Position numbers and translations under genes: made by a program. DNA of 64,000 nucleotides from positions 1,369,053 through 1,433,052 of the forward strand of contig NZ_JAAHIH010000001.1 of NCBI RefSeq assembly GCF_010671925.1, read 5' to 3'. This DNA is from Moorena sp. SIOASIH. Lineage in GTDB: Bacteria; Cyanobacteriota; Cyanobacteriia; Cyanobacteriales; Coleofasciculaceae. Below are positions 42,901-52,317 of this stretch, in pieces; within the stretch, counting starts at the first letter, position 1; the number at the start of each line of letters is the position of its first letter. The notes beneath the pieces are model-generated. The model was given only the letters and a program-made list of their open reading frames with translations, did not search any database and was not told the origin of the DNA.

Positions 42901-43750
42901 TGGTTTACAATCTCTAGGTTTAGATGGGCAACAGCAACCCTTAACTTCTGTTGAGGAGATGGCATCCCATTATATTCAAGCAATACAGCAAATTCAACCC
43001 CAAGGTTCCTATCATCTCATCGGCTGGTCTTTTGGAGGTGTAATTGCCTATGAGATGGCACAACAATTACAGACTAAAAATACTTCAGTGGCTCTTCTAA
43101 CTTTAATAGACAGTTATGTACCCACTTTAATTCGGAAACCTTCAGAAATAGATCAAGCCATGATAGTAAATCTATTCATTGGCTGGTGGTCTATGGGAGG
43201 TGTAATTGCCTATGAAATGGCACAACAATTACAGGCTAAAAATGAGCCAGTGGCTCTTCTAACGTTAATAGACAGTTATGCACCTACTGTAATTCAGATG
43301 CCTTCAGAAATAGATCAAGCCATGATAGTAAATCTATTGGCTCAAGATTTGGGAGGTCTCTATGGTCAAGAGTTAGATATATCCCATGAAACACTTAGAC
43401 AACTTGAACCAGACGAACAAGTTTTGCATCTATTTGAGCAAGGCAAACAGCAAGGGATATTGCCATCAGACCTAGAAATAGAGCAAATGCGTTCTTTATG
43501 GAAAGTTTTGAAAGCAAATATTACGGCATATTATCATTATAAACCAAAAGCTTATCCAGGTTCACTTCTCCTTATAAATGCTAGTCAAACTTCCCCAGGA
43601 GTAATTGAAGACCCAACCCACGGCTGGGGTTCTCTAGTTAATGGTGACATCCAAACTCACACTATTACTGGAGACCATTACACCATTATCAAAGCCCCCC
43701 AAGTTGAGGCTCTGACTACAGAATTGAACAAGTATCTATTGAACAACTAG
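33989..43750 (+). CDS. Hybrid PKS-NRPS KS-AT-DH-KR-ACP-C-A-PCP-TE (unit 3 terminus)
   Basis: About 3253 residues. KS ([11 protein letters not shown] near 208), malonyl AT (GHSVGEY near 660; HAFH), DH (about 935-1220; [11 protein letters not shown] and LLDASFQVF), KR (TGGLGALGL near 1495), ACP ([10 protein letters not shown] near 1797), C (HHIACDG near 2002), A ([11 protein letters not shown] near 2492), PCP (GGHSLLAV near 2882) and TE. It should do the last chain extension and reduction, add one amino acid and release the product. The A pocket reads D-A-T-K-I-G-E-V-G, Asn-like. The C domain is not the one used by units 1 and 2. The TE carries the duplicated elbow (GWSFGG then GWWSMGG), as in unit 2. 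Start: ATG at 33989, overlapping the upstream TGA; a TTG two codons earlier is possible. The stop is 51 bases from the convergent ccs1 end. Confidence 0.93.
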   Translation: MSNDSLGNGSQLSTQQRLLIALQQANAKLGAVKRAQTEPIAIIGMGCHLPGGVDNPESYWHLLHEGIDAITEVPSARWNLDEYYDPNPEAPGKMYTRCGGFLQQPVDQFDSQFFGISPREAVKLDPQQRLLLEVVWEAIENAGLSADELRGTQTGVFVGLSTHDYEYKAFGANPSSIDAYSGLGNAQSIAVGRISYILGLLGPTFQLDTACSSSLVALHLACQSLRSKESNLALVGGVNLMLSPVPTIFFCKTHALSADGRCKTFDAAADGYARGEGCGIVVLKRLSDAIADRDNILALIRGSAINHDGASSGLTVPNKRAQQLLIHQALDNAKVDPKDVSYIEAHGTGTSLGDPIELGAIGAVFGASHSKENPLIVGSLKTNIGHLEAAAGIAGLMKVVLQLQHQKIAPHLHFKQPNPYINWKELPVEVLTQSISWQSNSKGRIAGVSSFGFSGTNAHVVLEEAPTQVKSEDFRERPCHLLTLSAKSEEALTELATRYQKHLTVHQELALGNICFSANTGRMHFNHRLSVVASSVAELSEKLAGFSDSQEVAGVYLRQLPTTTAQPKIAFLFTGQGSQIVNMGRQLYEQQPVFRKTLSQCDRILGAYQQKPLLSVLYPEPGETSPIDETAYTQPALFAIEYALFQLWKSWGIKPDVVMGHSVGEYVAACVAGVFSLEDGLKLIAHRGRLMQQLPSLGEMVAVMASKEKVNQLIAPYTEEVAVAAINGPVSTVISGAAEAIKTVTDSLEAEGIKTKQLQVSHAFHSPLMEPMLAEFEAVASQITYNQPQIPLISNVTGARADQSIATGSYWVNHVRQPVAFAQSMETLHQLGYDVFLEIGSKPILLGMATQCLPEGAGVWLPSLRPGQEDWQQMLQSLAQLYVRGVKVDWLGFDQDYSRSKVVLPTYPWQRQRYWIETDNSLIHKKQFLSNPDNLHPLLGQRLHLAGLEQQIRFECLLSPFQPNYLKHHCIFSVPVFPAAAYLEIALAAGNTLFNCENLILEDVVIQQALILPEDEIQTIQVILTPQEAQTYSFQIFSLDVESSKSEPRWTLHVQGKLLAGDKDAQPETTDLKTLKDEYNQQISVQDFYKEHQDRGLDLGYCFQAVQQLWRREGKALGQIQLPETLVKEATFYQLHPVLLDASFQVFGATLDETENQDTYLPVQIKRLQLHRRIINNLWTEVEINATTASRQTLTGEVCLLDEQGVVVAVVEGLTVLRTSRQALLRTQERDLKNWLYQIHWQPQSTSLDNQSIDLTKPGSWLLFCPPTGIGKHLAESLKQQGHHCILVTPGENYQQLESQHYQINPTQGSEFPRLLQESLEQQPPLQGVVHLWSLQETLAPLKSTQELQKSQELGCGSVLHLVQAIVKNQDVKSPTLWLVTQGSQSVANQSLPIQFQQAPLWGLGRVIAQEHRELQCRCLDLDPTVEENQAVAALLQELLCPGDENQIAYRQQVRYVARLERQQKALTSKQVVVSMSEAANNQVSIQSEFSYLITGGLGALGLHSARWMVEQGARHLVLTGRKQPSVFAQQTIQELQEAGAQVLVLCGDISEEEDVTKILEEIKVSLPTLRGVIHAAGVLDDGLLSNMSWEQFTRVMAPKVQGAWHLHSLTQNLPLDFFVCFSSIASLLGSPAQGNYAAANAFMDALAHYRQGIGLPGLSINWGPWADGGMASRLESQHLSRMRAQGITPITPDQGLQALAKLLGQKTTQVGVLPINWSQFLEQLSGGIKMPLLEAFSLAETTQAKDYKLLERLEASSPTKREKLLITHLQSEVAQVLGMTAFQIDVQQPLNTMGLDSLMAVELRNRVQSDLGVDVPIVKFIEDISIVGLATEVNGQLIQIDRVQGLEQDEDDQNKTEILQLLRVRPDILNVSQLSYGQKALWFLWQLAPLSHAYNRSFPARICSVVDITAMEKVFRVLRSRHPILRTTFPKLGAEPIQQVHDNQELDFLLLDASSWSEDELKTKVVEAHQLPFDLERGPVMRVRWFTRSNFEHILLLTIHHIACDGWSIDLLIQELPQLYQAQKAGVEPSLPPLKHSYQDYVRWQRDLLEGTEGERLWNYWQQQLAGELPALNLPTDRLRKPIQTYNGASHHFKLSDKLTKQLKELAQSSGATLYTILLAAFQVLLYRYTGQEDILVGSPTSGRTQSEFAGIMGYFVDPVVMRANLSENLCFKEFLTQVRQTVLEALTHQDYPFALLVEKLQPHRDPSRSPIFQVSFALQQLQKSLDIQNMFVNEIEKDVDWAGLKLRPFEIPQQEGQFDLTLEMVEGSSSVQGTFKYNTDLFDGSTIKRMATHFQNLLSAIVNNPQQIVSELPLLSAEERHQLLVEWNDTASDYPKEKCLHQLFSEQVEKTPDAVAVLFNQEQLTYQQLNQRANQLAHHLQNLGVGPEVLVGICVERSLKMVVGMLGILKAGSAYVPLDPNYPQERLSYMLADSGVEVLLTQQSLLESLPSHTAQMVCLDSDWGAIEQYSGQNLDVGVTSDNLAYVIYTSGSTGKPKGTMILHSGVGNYLSWCTKAYNVADSEGSTVNSSIGFDATITSLFSPFLVGRKVVLLPEEGEIEALKAALCSGTKFSLVKITPAHLEILSYLLAHEQVKIDNKAFIIGGEALSANHIKFWQKYAPQIRLINEYGPTETVVGCCIYEVGGKTFSGGNIPIGRPISNTKIYILDSHLEPVAIGVPGELYIGGDGLARGYLNRPELTSEKFIPNPFCNSKSQRLYKTGDLARYLRDGNIEFLGRIDNQVKIRGFRIELGEIEAVLSTHPQIQQTVVIAREDIPGNKRLVAYYISEEESLTTNQVREFLKQKLPDYMVPSAFVTLDTLPLTPNGKVDRKSLPAPDGVFTSVEEYVAPRTPNEEIIANIFAKVLGVQDVGIHDNFFELGGHSLLAVRLMSQIKQQFQINLPLATLFQSPTIEQLASLLGSSVNTQNPILVGIKTSGNQPPLFCIHPLGGNLLCYAELARHLDQDYPVYGLQSLGLDGQQQPLTSVEEMASHYIQAIQQIQPQGSYHLIGWSFGGVIAYEMAQQLQTKNTSVALLTLIDSYVPTLIRKPSEIDQAMIVNLFIGWWSMGGVIAYEMAQQLQAKNEPVALLTLIDSYAPTVIQMPSEIDQAMIVNLLAQDLGGLYGQELDISHETLRQLEPDEQVLHLFEQGKQQGILPSDLEIEQMRSLWKVLKANITAYYHYKPKAYPGSLLLINASQTSPGVIEDPTHGWGSLVNGDIQTHTITGDHYTIIKAPQVEALTTELNKYLLNN
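37689..38958 (+). repeat. 1270-bp KR block shared with 31993-33262
   Basis: Second copy of the KR block. Its right edge is a mismatch at 38959, just before LSINWGPW, after which the two genes differ. Confidence 0.85.
41285..42272 (+). repeat. 988-bp A-domain block shared with 13380-14367
   Basis: Adenylation core of the terminal module, same DNA as unit 2 (offset 27905), bounded by mismatches at 41284 and 42273. Confidence 0.85.
42594..43731 (+). repeat. 1138-bp PCP-TE block shared with 14689-15826
   Basis: Carrier and thioesterase of unit 3, same DNA as unit 2, bounded by mismatches at 42593 and 43732. Confidence 0.85.
43018..43339 (+). repeat. Internal tandem duplication in the TE domain (unit 3)
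   Basis: Same 54-codon duplication as at 15113-15434, with the second elbow reading GWWSMGG. Presence in both units shows that it arose before the PCP-TE block was copied between them. Confidence 0.85.
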
Positions 43751-43801
43751 CACGTCTTGGCCGCACTGGCTCCCCTGTTCGGAAGCTGCATCGCTAAATA
43801 C

Positions 43802-45208
43802 TTAAGCAGATTTTGCCAATAAAGGTTCTACCGTCTCGGATGATTCACCCACCTGCTCTAAAATCTCAATCAATTCCCGTTCAAAGGTCACCAAAGCACG
43901 ATTGGTTTTGCCACCAATATAAAAGCGATCGCCTTTTTGTAATGCCCAAATCTGAGAGTGGGAGACATAACTCATCAGTACCCCTAACATCAGTAAGCCA
44001 AAGCCACTGTAAACAAAGGGAATACCGGGGTCAGCTTTAATTTGTAAGCCAGTGCTGCCGATGACATCTTTAATTTTAAGTATCACCCCATTGACCTTAA
44101 TCCCCATACCAGAACGAACAGTTGAAACGAGATTACCGGTTCCATCATAGACAAACAGGGTTCCCTGCAAATCCCTGGCTAAAAGGGATACCCCTTCACT
44201 TAAATCAGGTTTTGTGGGAACCCAAGTGCCCCAAATCCGCCCCTCACCATTAGTGGGCAGTTGTGCCATGGGAAGCTGGAAAATTGGACTATTATTCAAC
44301 TGCACCTGAATTCCAGCAATCCCCCAATCCGTTTGGTAAAAGGTGACACCTCGATATCTTAGGGGCTTATTCACATAAATAGTCTCTTGGTCAACGTCTT
44401 CACCTTGACTATCCAAAACTGACAGATTGGAGTAAAATTGATCGATATCCCCGGACGGAGTGTAATCAATCCAGAAGCGATTCACCCGCACTGACAAATC
44501 TTTGGGGATTTGGGGCCAAGCAAACGGACCGGCATCAATAATGTTTCTAACTTGGAATGTATTGCCACTGGTAACCATTTCTTGAGCGGTAAATCCTGTC
44601 ATTGACCCCCAAATTGACCCTCCCAGGATAATCAACATACTGGCATGTACTACAATTGGACCAATCCGTCCGATAATTCCTTTACGGGCGTAGATAGTAT
44701 CCCCCTCTTGGAATACCTTGTAACGCCGCTTCTCTAACAAATCAGTCAGGGAAGTAAAAGACCCCTTGTCCAACTCTACACTCAAGGCAAGTTTCCCAAA
44801 CTGGCGGGGTTCTTTATAAAATTTCCAATTCCGGGCTGCTTTTAAAGCCGGAAATTGACGAGTGAAGGTACAAGCGGTCAGACTACTACCGAATAACACT
44901 AATAAGGACAAAAACCACCAAGTCCGGTAGACATGATCTAACCCTAGGAGCAACAACACCTTCCAGCTGAGGAAACCAAACAACGCTGGGTCTTCAGGAT
45001 AATTGGCTTGGTAAAACGCCAGAGATTCCCCCTGTTCAATCACTGTACCGCTGATGCTAAATAATGCGATCGCAAGCAGCAAGATAATCGCTAACCGTAA
45101 GTTAGCCAGCACTGATACTAACCGACGCCACAACCTACTGCTACTAGTCAATGATGAGTTTTCTGATGAGTTTTCTGATGAGTTTTCTGATGAGTTTTCT
45201 AAAGTCAT
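43802..45208 (-). CDS. ccs1: Cytochrome c biogenesis protein Ccs1/ResB
   Basis: 468 residues, the usual size for cyanobacterial Ccs1. Four membrane segments are visible: [18 protein letters not shown] near 40, a second around [14 protein letters not shown] near 92, [18 protein letters not shown] near 185, and one near the C-terminus ([20 protein letters not shown]). A large lumenal domain lies between the third and fourth. Conserved His residues (PIVVHAS, SHSQIW) fit heme handling. Ccs1 with CcdA forms the System II machinery that attaches heme to c-type cytochromes such as cytochrome f on the p-side of the thylakoid. ccdA is the next gene upstream. The N-terminus has a repeated SSEN tract encoded by a 12-bp tandem repeat. 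Truncated copies of its 3' end lie at 8738-8856 and 15897-16015. Confidence 0.93.
   Translation of the reverse strand: MTLENSSENSSENSSENSSLTSSSRLWRRLVSVLANLRLAIILLLAIALFSISGTVIEQGESLAFYQANYPEDPALFGFLSWKVLLLLGLDHVYRTWWFLSLLVLFGSSLTACTFTRQFPALKAARNWKFYKEPRQFGKLALSVELDKGSFTSLTDLLEKRRYKVFQEGDTIYARKGIIGRIGPIVVHASMLIILGGSIWGSMTGFTAQEMVTSGNTFQVRNIIDAGPFAWPQIPKDLSVRVNRFWIDYTPSGDIDQFYSNLSVLDSQGEDVDQETIYVNKPLRYRGVTFYQTDWGIAGIQVQLNNSPIFQLPMAQLPTNGEGRIWGTWVPTKPDLSEGVSLLARDLQGTLFVYDGTGNLVSTVRSGMGIKVNGVILKIKDVIGSTGLQIKADPGIPFVYSGFGLLMLGVLMSYVSHSQIWALQKGDRFYIGGKTNRALVTFERELIEILEQVGESSETVEPLLAKSA
45154..45201. repeat. 12-bp tandem repeat in the ccs1 5' end
   Basis: Four copies of TGATGAGTTTTC encode SSEN repeats right after the start of Ccs1. 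In-frame length changes here would not break the protein. Confidence 0.85.
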
Positions 45209-45498
45209 ATCCAGTATTATTTATTTATTTATTTATTTATTAATAAGATGAGCATATCTTGGAATTGAATATCAGTCAGTATTCAGCGGTCAGCGGTCAG
45301 CGGTCAGCTTAAAATAAACCCAGCGTAGCGTGCGCCGTTCCCGTAGCGTGCGTAAACGATAGAATTTAATAGTTCGAGATTAATGATAATTGAAAGTCTT
45401 CAGAAAAGTCTATTGCGCATAAGCTGATACGCGACACGCTGATACGCGACACGCTGATACGCGACACGCTGATAGCTTAGGACGCACTAAGTACTCAG
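45209..45498. repeat. Repeat-rich ccs1-ccdA spacer
   Basis: 290 bp with four different repeat types: (TTTA)n at 45217-45240; CAGCGGT heptamers at 45283-45307; a GTAGCGTGCG-containing pair near 45323-45357; and a 15-bp tandem CTGATACGCGACACG, three full copies plus a partial at 45424-45475. No gene is seen. Confidence 0.75.
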
Positions 45499-46239
45499 TC
45501 AAAAAATTCCCACAGGAATCCGAGACAACAACGAAAACACACCAAATGCCACCAATAGCGCACCACTTACTGGTGTAATCCAAGCCGACCACTGTCGCAA
45601 TTCTAATAATCGTTTAATTGAAGCAGTAAAGGTACCTGCCAAGATCAAGGGTGCCACATAACCAGCTGTGTAAGACAACAGCAAGGCACCACCTAAGACT
45701 AAATCTTTAGTTGAGACAACCCAAGCCAGTAACGTTGCTAATACGGGTGTACTGCAAGGAGAAGCGACTAAACCGAAGGTCAAACCAATGAGATAAGAGC
45801 GTAACCCTTTCGGCCATTCCTGGGAAATCCAATCCATACCACCCCAACTTGGAAACTGTAGCGGTAGTGCTTCTAGTAAATTCAACCCCATAATAATGGC
45901 GATTAGGCTCACAATAATCGGTAAGCCAACACCGATTTGACCATAGACTCGCCCGATAGATGCTGCGATAATTCCTAATCCAGCTAAGGTTGTGGCTAAG
46001 CCTAAGGCAAACCATACCGATTGGGTAGCAGCTTGCAGCCGTCCTTGATTTTCATAACCACCGATGTAGCCCATCGTGATGGGTAGCATTGATAGCATAC
46101 AGGGGGTTAGGCTAGTCAGCAACCCAGCAGCAAAGATGATGGCGATGCTGACTAGGCTCAGGTGAGTCAGTTGGCTGTCAACCAGGTTATTAGCGAATTG
46201 TTGGAGTTGATAGAGTTGAGTCGATAATGTGTCAAGCAT
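45499..46239 (-). CDS. ccdA: Cytochrome c biogenesis thiol-disulfide transporter CcdA
   Basis: About 246 residues, six hydrophobic segments. The two redox cysteines sit in TPCMLSMLP (near 50) and SPCSTPVLA (near 165), the CcdA signature. It carries reducing equivalents across the thylakoid or plasma membrane to keep apocytochrome c CXXCH thiols reduced for heme ligation by Ccs1. The ATG at 46239 (MLDTLSTQLY) is preferred; a GTG five codons upstream is possible. The upstream position relative to ccs1 on the same strand supports a shared role. Confidence 0.93.
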   Translation of the reverse strand: MLDTLSTQLYQLQQFANNLVDSQLTHLSLVSIAIIFAAGLLTSLTPCMLSMLPITMGYIGGYENQGRLQAATQSVWFALGLATTLAGLGIIAASIGRVYGQIGVGLPIIVSLIAIIMGLNLLEALPLQFPSWGGMDWISQEWPKGLRSYLIGLTFGLVASPCSTPVLATLLAWVVSTKDLVLGGALLLSYTAGYVAPLILAGTFTASIKRLLELRQWSAWITPVSGALLVAFGVFSLLSRIPVGIF

Positions 46240-46370
46240 AGGGAATCTAAACACCCAGTTTGGTTGAATTGTAGCGTATTTAACCCCTCAAGTACGGTGA
46301 GCAAATGCCAGGGATATATACCAACAAGCTTGAATCAGCATCGTTTGCCAACCCTACCCTAAGACTAATA

Positions 46371-46400
46371 TCAAGTCCGGTTGAATACCCATAATAAAAG
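46371..46400 (-). repeat. 30-bp dispersed repeat, inverted relative to 63727-63756
   Basis: Read on the minus strand, CTTTTATTATGGGTATTCAA then CCGGACTTGA. The copy at 63727-63756 differs at one base. Confidence 0.8.
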
Positions 46401-46402
46401 TT

Positions 46403-46447
46403 TGGGGAGGGTGGGGAGATGGGGAGATGGGGAGATGGGGAGATGGG
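46403..46447. repeat. GGGGAGAT tandem repeat
   Basis: About five near-perfect copies of an eight-base purine unit. Low complexity. Confidence 0.85.
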
Positions 46448-46607
46448 GGATATTTTATTAAGGGTAATTATCCGGAAATCATATAAGTTTCTATCGCCAG
46501 TGCGATCGCGTTATCAGGGGTAGGTTGCTGAATCTCAGGTTCCCTGAGGAACCTGCCTCAATCCCCAGCACGAGGATTGCTCACGCCGGGGGAGTTGTCA
46601 AAAATAA

Positions 46608-47225
46608 CTATTCCTGTACTGTTACAGATGTTCCCAAAGCCACTCTGTTATACAAAGCTTTGACATCATCATTACGCATCCGGATGCAACCGTGAGACAC
46701 TGCTTGTCCCACAAGTTCCTCAGCATTGGTACCATGAAACCCGATGTAGTTTGTTCCATCACTCCAAAATGCCATCCACCTTGGACCAAGAGGGTTTTCT
46801 GGTCCTGGAGCAACAACTTCACCAGTTATAGGATGCTGCCAAACTGGATTTTGAACCATCTGTGTCACTTGGAAATTGCCTGTAGGGGTTTCCCAACCAG
46901 GCTGACCGATGGCAACTGGATAACTGGCTTCGAGTTTATCTCCTCGATAAACATAAACACGACGCTCACTTAGTTTAATCACTAAACGAGGGGTATTATT
47001 AAAGAAATCTTCCTCTTGCCGCAGATAGTGATTGACTTCTTCGAGAGGAGACAATTCTGGTGTTTCAACCCTTGGCAGAAAGCTTTCATAGGGAATTTCT
47101 TTCCAGTTAGAGAAACTAGTATTGGTTAGATCAGCGGCGGCGGTGGCTACCTCTGCGTATAATAACGGGATAGCTACACTTAAGCCACACACAATTAAGC
47201 GTTGGGTGGAAAGTTTTCCGTTCAC
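46608..47225 (-). CDS. L,D-transpeptidase (YkuD family), exported
   Basis: 205 residues. An N-terminal hydrophobic segment (about 10-30, LIVCGLSVAIPLLYAEVATA) looks like a signal peptide. The YkuD domain occupies about residues 78-205, with the catalytic signature HGTNAEELVGQAVSHGCIRM containing the His and the nucleophilic Cys. The family forms 3-3 peptidoglycan cross-links or attaches proteins to the wall in the periplasm. It is on the same strand as the neighbouring ccdA and mtnA, with long repeat-rich gaps on both sides, so it is probably transcribed alone. Confidence 0.9.
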   Translation of the reverse strand: MNGKLSTQRLIVCGLSVAIPLLYAEVATAAADLTNTSFSNWKEIPYESFLPRVETPELSPLEEVNHYLRQEEDFFNNTPRLVIKLSERRVYVYRGDKLEASYPVAIGQPGWETPTGNFQVTQMVQNPVWQHPITGEVVAPGPENPLGPRWMAFWSDGTNYIGFHGTNAEELVGQAVSHGCIRMRNDDVKALYNRVALGTSVTVQE

Positions 47226-47547
47226 GATTTCCTCTTAGCTAGTCGATATTTTATGTGCATATTTTAATTGATCATGTTTTGTTCACTATTGACCACTGAC
47301 GGTTAACGGTTGACTGTTCTACAGCTGCAGGGCTTTGATCTAAACAGACATGATCTAAACAGACATGATCTAAACAGACATAATCTAAACAGACATAGCT
47401 ATCGGACTTTATCCTTTAGGCGTTGCTGAACTAAGGAACGGACTCAAACATAGTTGGGTCAGTTATAGCGTTTGTGAAACTTATGAGGTACATTCAATTT
47501 AGTTACCCCTACTCCCTATTCCCTACTCCCTAAAACGAAGATAGATG
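47226..47547. other. Intergenic region with 15-bp tandem repeat
   Basis: No gene is seen. It includes a direct-repeat tract (47337-47396) and a low-complexity CCCTACTCCCTATTCCCTAC stretch near 47508-47530, just downstream of the mtnA stop. Confidence 0.6.
47337..47396. repeat. 15-bp tandem repeat GATCTAAACAGACAT
   Basis: Three perfect copies and a fourth beginning AATC. Function unknown; the copy number is likely variable. Confidence 0.85.
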
Positions 47548-48609
47548 TCACACTGATTGCTTAATGTTAAGTTGTGACAGCTCACTGGGGGCTAATGCGC
47601 CTTTTTCAGTAATAATGGCAGTAATTAACTCCGCCGGAGTCACATCAAAAGCTGGGTTATAAAATTCCACTTTAGGAGGACAAATCACTGTTTCCCCAAT
47701 CTGATAAATTTCTGAGGGGTGACGTTCTTCAATGGGAATCTCTTGGCCAGTAGATAGCTGAAAATCAATGGTTGAGATCGGAGCAGCCACAAAGAACGGT
47801 ATCTGATGAGCTTGAGCAATCAGGGCTAAACTATAGGTACCAATTTTGTTAGCCGTATCCCCATTGGCAGCAATGCGATCAGCTCCCACTACAACCGCAT
47901 CAATGAGCCCTTCTTTCATACAATGGGCGGCCATGCTATCGGTAATTAAAGTAACGGGAATACCTTCTTCGACGCATTCCCAGGTGGTTAACCTAGCACC
48001 TTGCAACCGGGGGCGGGTTTCGTCAGCATATAATCTGGCTAATCGCCCCTCCCGCCACGCTGAACGCACCACTCCCAAGGCAGTACCATACCCAGCTGTT
48101 GCCAACGCTCCTGCATTACAATGGGTCAGAAGACACAGTTTGTCGGGGGTTTTCGGTAAGACCTCTAATCCGCGATCGCCTATAGCTTGACAGGTTTGCA
48201 AATCCTCCAGCTGAATTTGTTTAGCTGTTTCAAGTAAGGAAGCTTTAATCTCTTCTACTGTCCCTATAGTTTCATAGGCATTTTTAAGCATCCGCATGAT
48301 TGCCCAAAACAAATTCACGGCTGTAGGACGAGTTTGCCGCAACTGCTGCGCTACAAATTCAAGCTGTTCAAGGAAAGCCTTACGTTCTTTAGTTTTAATC
48401 TCTCTTGCGCCAAGGTAAATGCCATAAGCCGCTGCTATCCCAATAGCTGGTGCTCCCCGAACAATCATAGTTTTAATCGCCTCAACCATATCTTCACAGC
48501 GGCTGATTTCTACAATGGCATATTTGCTGGGTAAGCTGTTTTGGTCAATAAGGATAACTCGGTCGTTTTCCCAAACAACGGGATACACTTGGTATGTGGA
48601 TGAGTTCAT
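47548..48609 (-). CDS. mtnA: S-methyl-5-thioribose-1-phosphate isomerase
   Basis: 353 residues, the normal length. Family blocks: [13 protein letters not shown] near 50, the catalytic Cys in [12 protein letters not shown] near 165, and the catalytic Asp in [20 protein letters not shown] near 245. MtnA converts methylthioribose-1-phosphate to methylthioribulose-1-phosphate in the methionine salvage pathway. No other salvage gene is beside it. An eIF2B-alpha-like relative is the alternative, but the Cys and Asp signatures favour MtnA. Confidence 0.93.
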   Translation of the reverse strand: MNSSTYQVYPVVWENDRVILIDQNSLPSKYAIVEISRCEDMVEAIKTMIVRGAPAIGIAAAYGIYLGAREIKTKERKAFLEQLEFVAQQLRQTRPTAVNLFWAIMRMLKNAYETIGTVEEIKASLLETAKQIQLEDLQTCQAIGDRGLEVLPKTPDKLCLLTHCNAGALATAGYGTALGVVRSAWREGRLARLYADETRPRLQGARLTTWECVEEGIPVTLITDSMAAHCMKEGLIDAVVVGADRIAANGDTANKIGTYSLALIAQAHQIPFFVAAPISTIDFQLSTGQEIPIEERHPSEIYQIGETVICPPKVEFYNPAFDVTPAELITAIITEKGALAPSELSQLNIKQSV

Positions 48610-48627
48610 CGAAAATCGGTATATTTT

Positions 48628-48716
48628 TAATTGTTAATTGTTAATTGTTAATTGCTATTTTGTTAACAGTTAACGGTTAACAGTTAACTGTTAACTGTCA
48701 ACTGTCAACTGTTAAC
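48628..48716. repeat. TTAATTG and GTTAAC/AGTTAAC repeats
   Basis: A (TTGTTAA)n run is followed by alternating GTTAAC and AACTGT palindromes between mtnA and dxs. The DNA can fold into several short hairpins. It could act as a weak terminator for dxs or simply be low-complexity DNA. Confidence 0.7.
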
Positions 48717-48725
48717 ATTGATAAA

Positions 48726-50633
48726 TTAACTAACAGCAGATGGCTGTCTATTAAAGAATGCTTCCCTGATCTGTTCAGCAATTTGAGAGCCAGTCAGCCC
48801 CAAATCAGCTTTTGATTCATCGGGCTTGGCATGATCCACTAATTGATCCGGTACACCAAAGCGCTTGAGGGGAACTAATATATCATTATCCATCAGTGCT
48901 TCTGCCACCGCTGAACCAAACCCACCCATTAAGCACCCTTCTTCTAGGGTAACTACACGACCAATTTTCTGAGCCAAGGGGAAGATTAATTCTGTATCCA
49001 GGGGCTTGACAAAACGGGCATTAATCACCGTTGTTTCAATACCATGCTCGCTAAGAATTTCAGCGGCTTGCATGGCGGTGTAAACCATAGTGCCGTACCC
49101 TACCATTAACAGGTCGTCACCATTACGCAATATTTCTCCTTTACCAATGGGTAGGGGTTCCCAACCATCTTCCATCAGGGGAACGCCATAACCACTACCC
49201 CGAGGATAGCGCATGGCAATCGGACCATCGGTGTGGTTTACTCCTGTAACTACCATACGTTGCAGTTCAGCTTCGTCTTTGGGAGCCATAATTACCATAT
49301 TGGGAATGCATCGCAAATAGGCGATATCATACATCCCTTGGTGAGTAGGGCCATCAGCACCCACAATTCCCGCACGGTCGAGGCAGAAAAAGACCGGTAG
49401 GTTTTGGATACAAACGTCGTGAATGATTTGGTCGTAAGCCCGTTGTAAGAAGGTGGAGTAAATAGCTGCAACTGGTCGCATTCCTTCACAGGCTAGGCCA
49501 GCCGCTAGGGTGACGGCGTGTTGTTCCGCAATCCCGACATCAATGTATTGGTTAGGGAGTTTTTCTTGCAATTTATTCAACCCTGTCCCAGTAGCCATAG
49601 CTGCCGTGATGCCAATGATTTTGGGATTATTCTGAGCTAGTGTGACCAGGGTGTGGGCAAACACTTTGGAATAGCCGGGGGGTTTGGGTTTTTTAGCTGG
49701 AAGGGCTTTACCGGTAGCTAGGTTGAAGGGACTTTGGGCATGGTAACCCACTTTGTCCGCTTCTGCGATCGCATACCCCTTGCCCTTCGTAGTTGCCACA
49801 TGCACCAGCACTGGTCCATCTAGCTTGTGGGCGTTTGTAAAGGTGGAAATTAACTCCTCTAGATTGTGACCATCCACCGGTCCGATGTAAGTAAAGCCCA
49901 GTTCTTCAAATACTGCTCCGACCTTAGGTACGGCTAAACGCTTCATCCCTTCCTTAAGCCGTTGCAAGTCTGGGGATAAAGACTCACCGACAAAGGGGAG
50001 ATTTTTGAATTGTTCCTCTAAATTGTCAGTAATAAACTGCATCGGCTCAGAAAGCCGCACTTTGTTGAGGTAACGAGGAATAGCCCCCACATTGGGGGAG
50101 ATGGACATCTCATTATCATTGAGCACCACCAGCAGTTTAGTATGGGGTAAATGTCCTGCATGATTGATGGCTTCCAAGGCCATGCCACCGGTCAGAGCAC
50201 CATCACCAATAACTGCTGCCACTTTGAAGTTTTGCCCTTTGCGGTCTCGGGCGAGGGCCATACCCAAAGCAGAAGAAATACTGGTGGACGCATGACCCGC
50301 TCCAAAGTGATCAAACTTATTCTCGCAGCGCTTTAGATAACCAGCAATACCATCTTTCTGCCGTAGGGTATGGAATCGGTTATAGCGCCCCGTGAGCATT
50401 TTGTGGGGATAAGCTTGGTGTCCAACGTCCCAGACTACCTTATCATAGTCAAGGTCAAGTGTTTGATACAGAGCTAGGGTTAATTCTACCACTCCCAAGC
50501 CTGGCCCTAAGTGACCACCACTAGTAGCTATGGTTTGGAGATGTTTCTCGCGAATTTGACGGGCAATTTCCTCTAGTTGACGAATCGATAGACCGTGCAA
50601 CTGATTTGGATGAGTAATTTCACTGAGATGCAT
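48726..50633 (-). CDS. dxs: 1-deoxy-D-xylulose-5-phosphate synthase
   Basis: 635 residues, full length. Thiamine diphosphate motif [18 protein letters not shown] near 142, the N-terminal [15 protein letters not shown] near 70, transketolase-type [16 protein letters not shown] near 370, and a C-terminal domain with [17 protein letters not shown]. Dxs condenses pyruvate and glyceraldehyde-3-phosphate, the first step of the MEP isoprenoid pathway that supplies carotenoids, phytol and quinones. It is transcribed away from the sensor kinase gene; 89 bases separate the two starts and should hold both promoters. Confidence 0.96.
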   Translation of the reverse strand: MHLSEITHPNQLHGLSIRQLEEIARQIREKHLQTIATSGGHLGPGLGVVELTLALYQTLDLDYDKVVWDVGHQAYPHKMLTGRYNRFHTLRQKDGIAGYLKRCENKFDHFGAGHASTSISSALGMALARDRKGQNFKVAAVIGDGALTGGMALEAINHAGHLPHTKLLVVLNDNEMSISPNVGAIPRYLNKVRLSEPMQFITDNLEEQFKNLPFVGESLSPDLQRLKEGMKRLAVPKVGAVFEELGFTYIGPVDGHNLEELISTFTNAHKLDGPVLVHVATTKGKGYAIAEADKVGYHAQSPFNLATGKALPAKKPKPPGYSKVFAHTLVTLAQNNPKIIGITAAMATGTGLNKLQEKLPNQYIDVGIAEQHAVTLAAGLACEGMRPVAAIYSTFLQRAYDQIIHDVCIQNLPVFFCLDRAGIVGADGPTHQGMYDIAYLRCIPNMVIMAPKDEAELQRMVVTGVNHTDGPIAMRYPRGSGYGVPLMEDGWEPLPIGKGEILRNGDDLLMVGYGTMVYTAMQAAEILSEHGIETTVINARFVKPLDTELIFPLAQKIGRVVTLEEGCLMGGFGSAVAEALMDNDILVPLKRFGVPDQLVDHAKPDESKADLGLTGSQIAEQIREAFFNRQPSAVS

Positions 50634-50722
50634 ACCGTCTCTTTGAATTGCTACTGGATTGTGTTAATGTTTATCTTTCGACTCCCTAAAAGTATCCAAT
50701 AATTTGGCGCTTCGAGGGTTAT

Positions 50723-52300
50723 ATGGAAGCTAAAGATTACCTGAAAAATGGCATTTCTGGTCAACTTTCCATTGTAAATTTTCCTTGCGACCAGCAGCCG
50801 ATCACCATTGCTCCCGATACTCCAGTAACGGAAGCGATCGCTACGATGAATCAAACTGGAAGGAGTTATGTGCTGGTAGTACAGCAGCAGCAATTGGTAG
50901 GCATTTTTACAGAACGGGATGTGGTCAAAGTAGCATCAGCCGGAATGGTCAACTCAGGGGTTTCCATTGCTGATGTGATGACTCTTGAGTTAATTACCTT
51001 GCCCATCATACCGACACCGGACATTTTCTTGGTAGAGTCCCAATTACGTCAACACGAGATTCGTCACCTACCCCTAGTGGATGAGCAAGGTCAAGTAGTA
51101 CGTGTGGTGACCCCCCACACCATGGCAGCAATCCTCTCTGCTATCGTGACTAAGGTGGAAGACTTACAGCAACAGTTGACTCAAAAAGAAGGGGAATTAG
51201 TGGCAGCTAATCAGCGATGGCAGCAGGAAGTTGCTGTCAATCAGCAGTTTGAGGAGGAATTGGGGGAAAATGAACATGCCTGGCAGTTGAGTCAAGAACG
51301 CCTTGAGAGTATTCTGGCTGACCTAGAAGCAGTGGTATGGTCTTTTGACCCTTCCATTGACAAACTGCTTTATCTTAACAGTGCTACCGAGCAAGTCTAT
51401 GGTCGCAGTATCACTGAGTTCTTCGGAAACTTACGCCTGTGGGAATCAGTGGTTCACCCAGAGGATCTCGAAACCTATCAACTGGCCGACCAAACCATGC
51501 TGTCAACTGGTGCCAAAGATATTGACTACAGAATTTTGCGACCGGATGGAGCTGTGAGTTGGATTCGCCATCGCGCTCACCTCCTCAAAGATGCTAATCA
51601 CACTCCAATTCGGATCTATAACATAGCCATCGACATCACACAGTTCAAACAGGTCGAGGAAAACCTCAAAGCTACCCTAGTTGAGAAAGAGGTGCTGCTC
51701 CAAGAAATTCACCATCGGGTCAAAAACAACTTACAAATTGTTTCTGGCTTGCTACACTTGCAATCCCAGACAATAGATGAACCCCAAACCCGATTACACC
51801 TGTCGGAAGCTCGCCATCGCCTTGAAGCCATGGCTCTCATTCACAAGAAACTTTATGGTGCCTCAGTGATAGGCAACGTGGATGTAGTCGATTATATCCA
51901 GAACCTAGCGGTGAACTTACTGGTAGCTTATCAAGTAACTAGCGATAGGATTCAGTTGAACACCACTATTGAACCCATTCCGCTCAGTATTGATCAGGCA
52001 ATTCCTTGCGGTCTAATCATCAATGAACTGGTATCCAATTCCCTGAAGTACGGGTTTCCCAATGGACGCTCTGGTGAGATTTACATTCAATTGCACCGTA
52101 GGGGGGACGGTGACGTTGAATTGATTGTCCGAGATAATGGGGTTGGTTTACCAGAAGACTTAGATTGGCGTAATACCCAGTCTTTAGGATTATCGTTAGT
52201 TTATGACCTGGCAACGGAGCAATTAGACGGGAGTATATTTCTCGACCATAGCGAGGGCACAGCTTTCCGAATAGTATTCTCAACAGCAACAATTGTATAG
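50723..52300 (+). CDS. CBS-PAS sensor histidine kinase (HisKA_2 type)
   Basis: 525 residues, no membrane segment. A CBS pair occupies about 18-140 (VTEAIATMNQTGRSYVLVV, GIFTERDVVK, IRHLPLVDEQGQVVRVVT). A coiled linker (about 145-190) leads to a PAS domain (about 195-305; WIRHRAHLLKD). The phosphoacceptor helix reads LQEIHHRVKNNLQIVSGLLH (His near 329), typical of the HisKA_2 group. The HATPase has NELVSNSLKYG and DNGVGLPEDLDW with LGLSLVYDL. CBS domains usually bind adenine nucleotides, so this cytoplasmic kinase may read energy status. The next gene, 17 bases on, encodes a receiver-containing kinase and is a likely partner. Confidence 0.9.
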   Translation: MEAKDYLKNGISGQLSIVNFPCDQQPITIAPDTPVTEAIATMNQTGRSYVLVVQQQQLVGIFTERDVVKVASAGMVNSGVSIADVMTLELITLPIIPTPDIFLVESQLRQHEIRHLPLVDEQGQVVRVVTPHTMAAILSAIVTKVEDLQQQLTQKEGELVAANQRWQQEVAVNQQFEEELGENEHAWQLSQERLESILADLEAVVWSFDPSIDKLLYLNSATEQVYGRSITEFFGNLRLWESVVHPEDLETYQLADQTMLSTGAKDIDYRILRPDGAVSWIRHRAHLLKDANHTPIRIYNIAIDITQFKQVEENLKATLVEKEVLLQEIHHRVKNNLQIVSGLLHLQSQTIDEPQTRLHLSEARHRLEAMALIHKKLYGASVIGNVDVVDYIQNLAVNLLVAYQVTSDRIQLNTTIEPIPLSIDQAIPCGLIINELVSNSLKYGFPNGRSGEIYIQLHRRGDGDVELIVRDNGVGLPEDLDWRNTQSLGLSLVYDLATEQLDGSIFLDHSEGTAFRIVFSTATIV

Positions 52301-52317
52301 GCAATAGGACAACAATC

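Larger units (their letters stand above)
46255..46607. other. Intergenic region with purine-rich and dispersed repeats
   Basis: Contains a 30-bp dispersed repeat (46371-46400), a GGGGAGAT tandem (46403-46447), and near 46560-46595 CCCCAGCACGAGGATTG followed by CACGCCGGGGG, which could form a GC-rich stem downstream of the L,D-transpeptidase gene. No gene is seen. Confidence 0.55.

Noticed and set aside
47337..47396. Possible CRISPR array (15-bp repeats)
   Set aside because: Repeats are contiguous with no spacers and are far too short; no cas genes.
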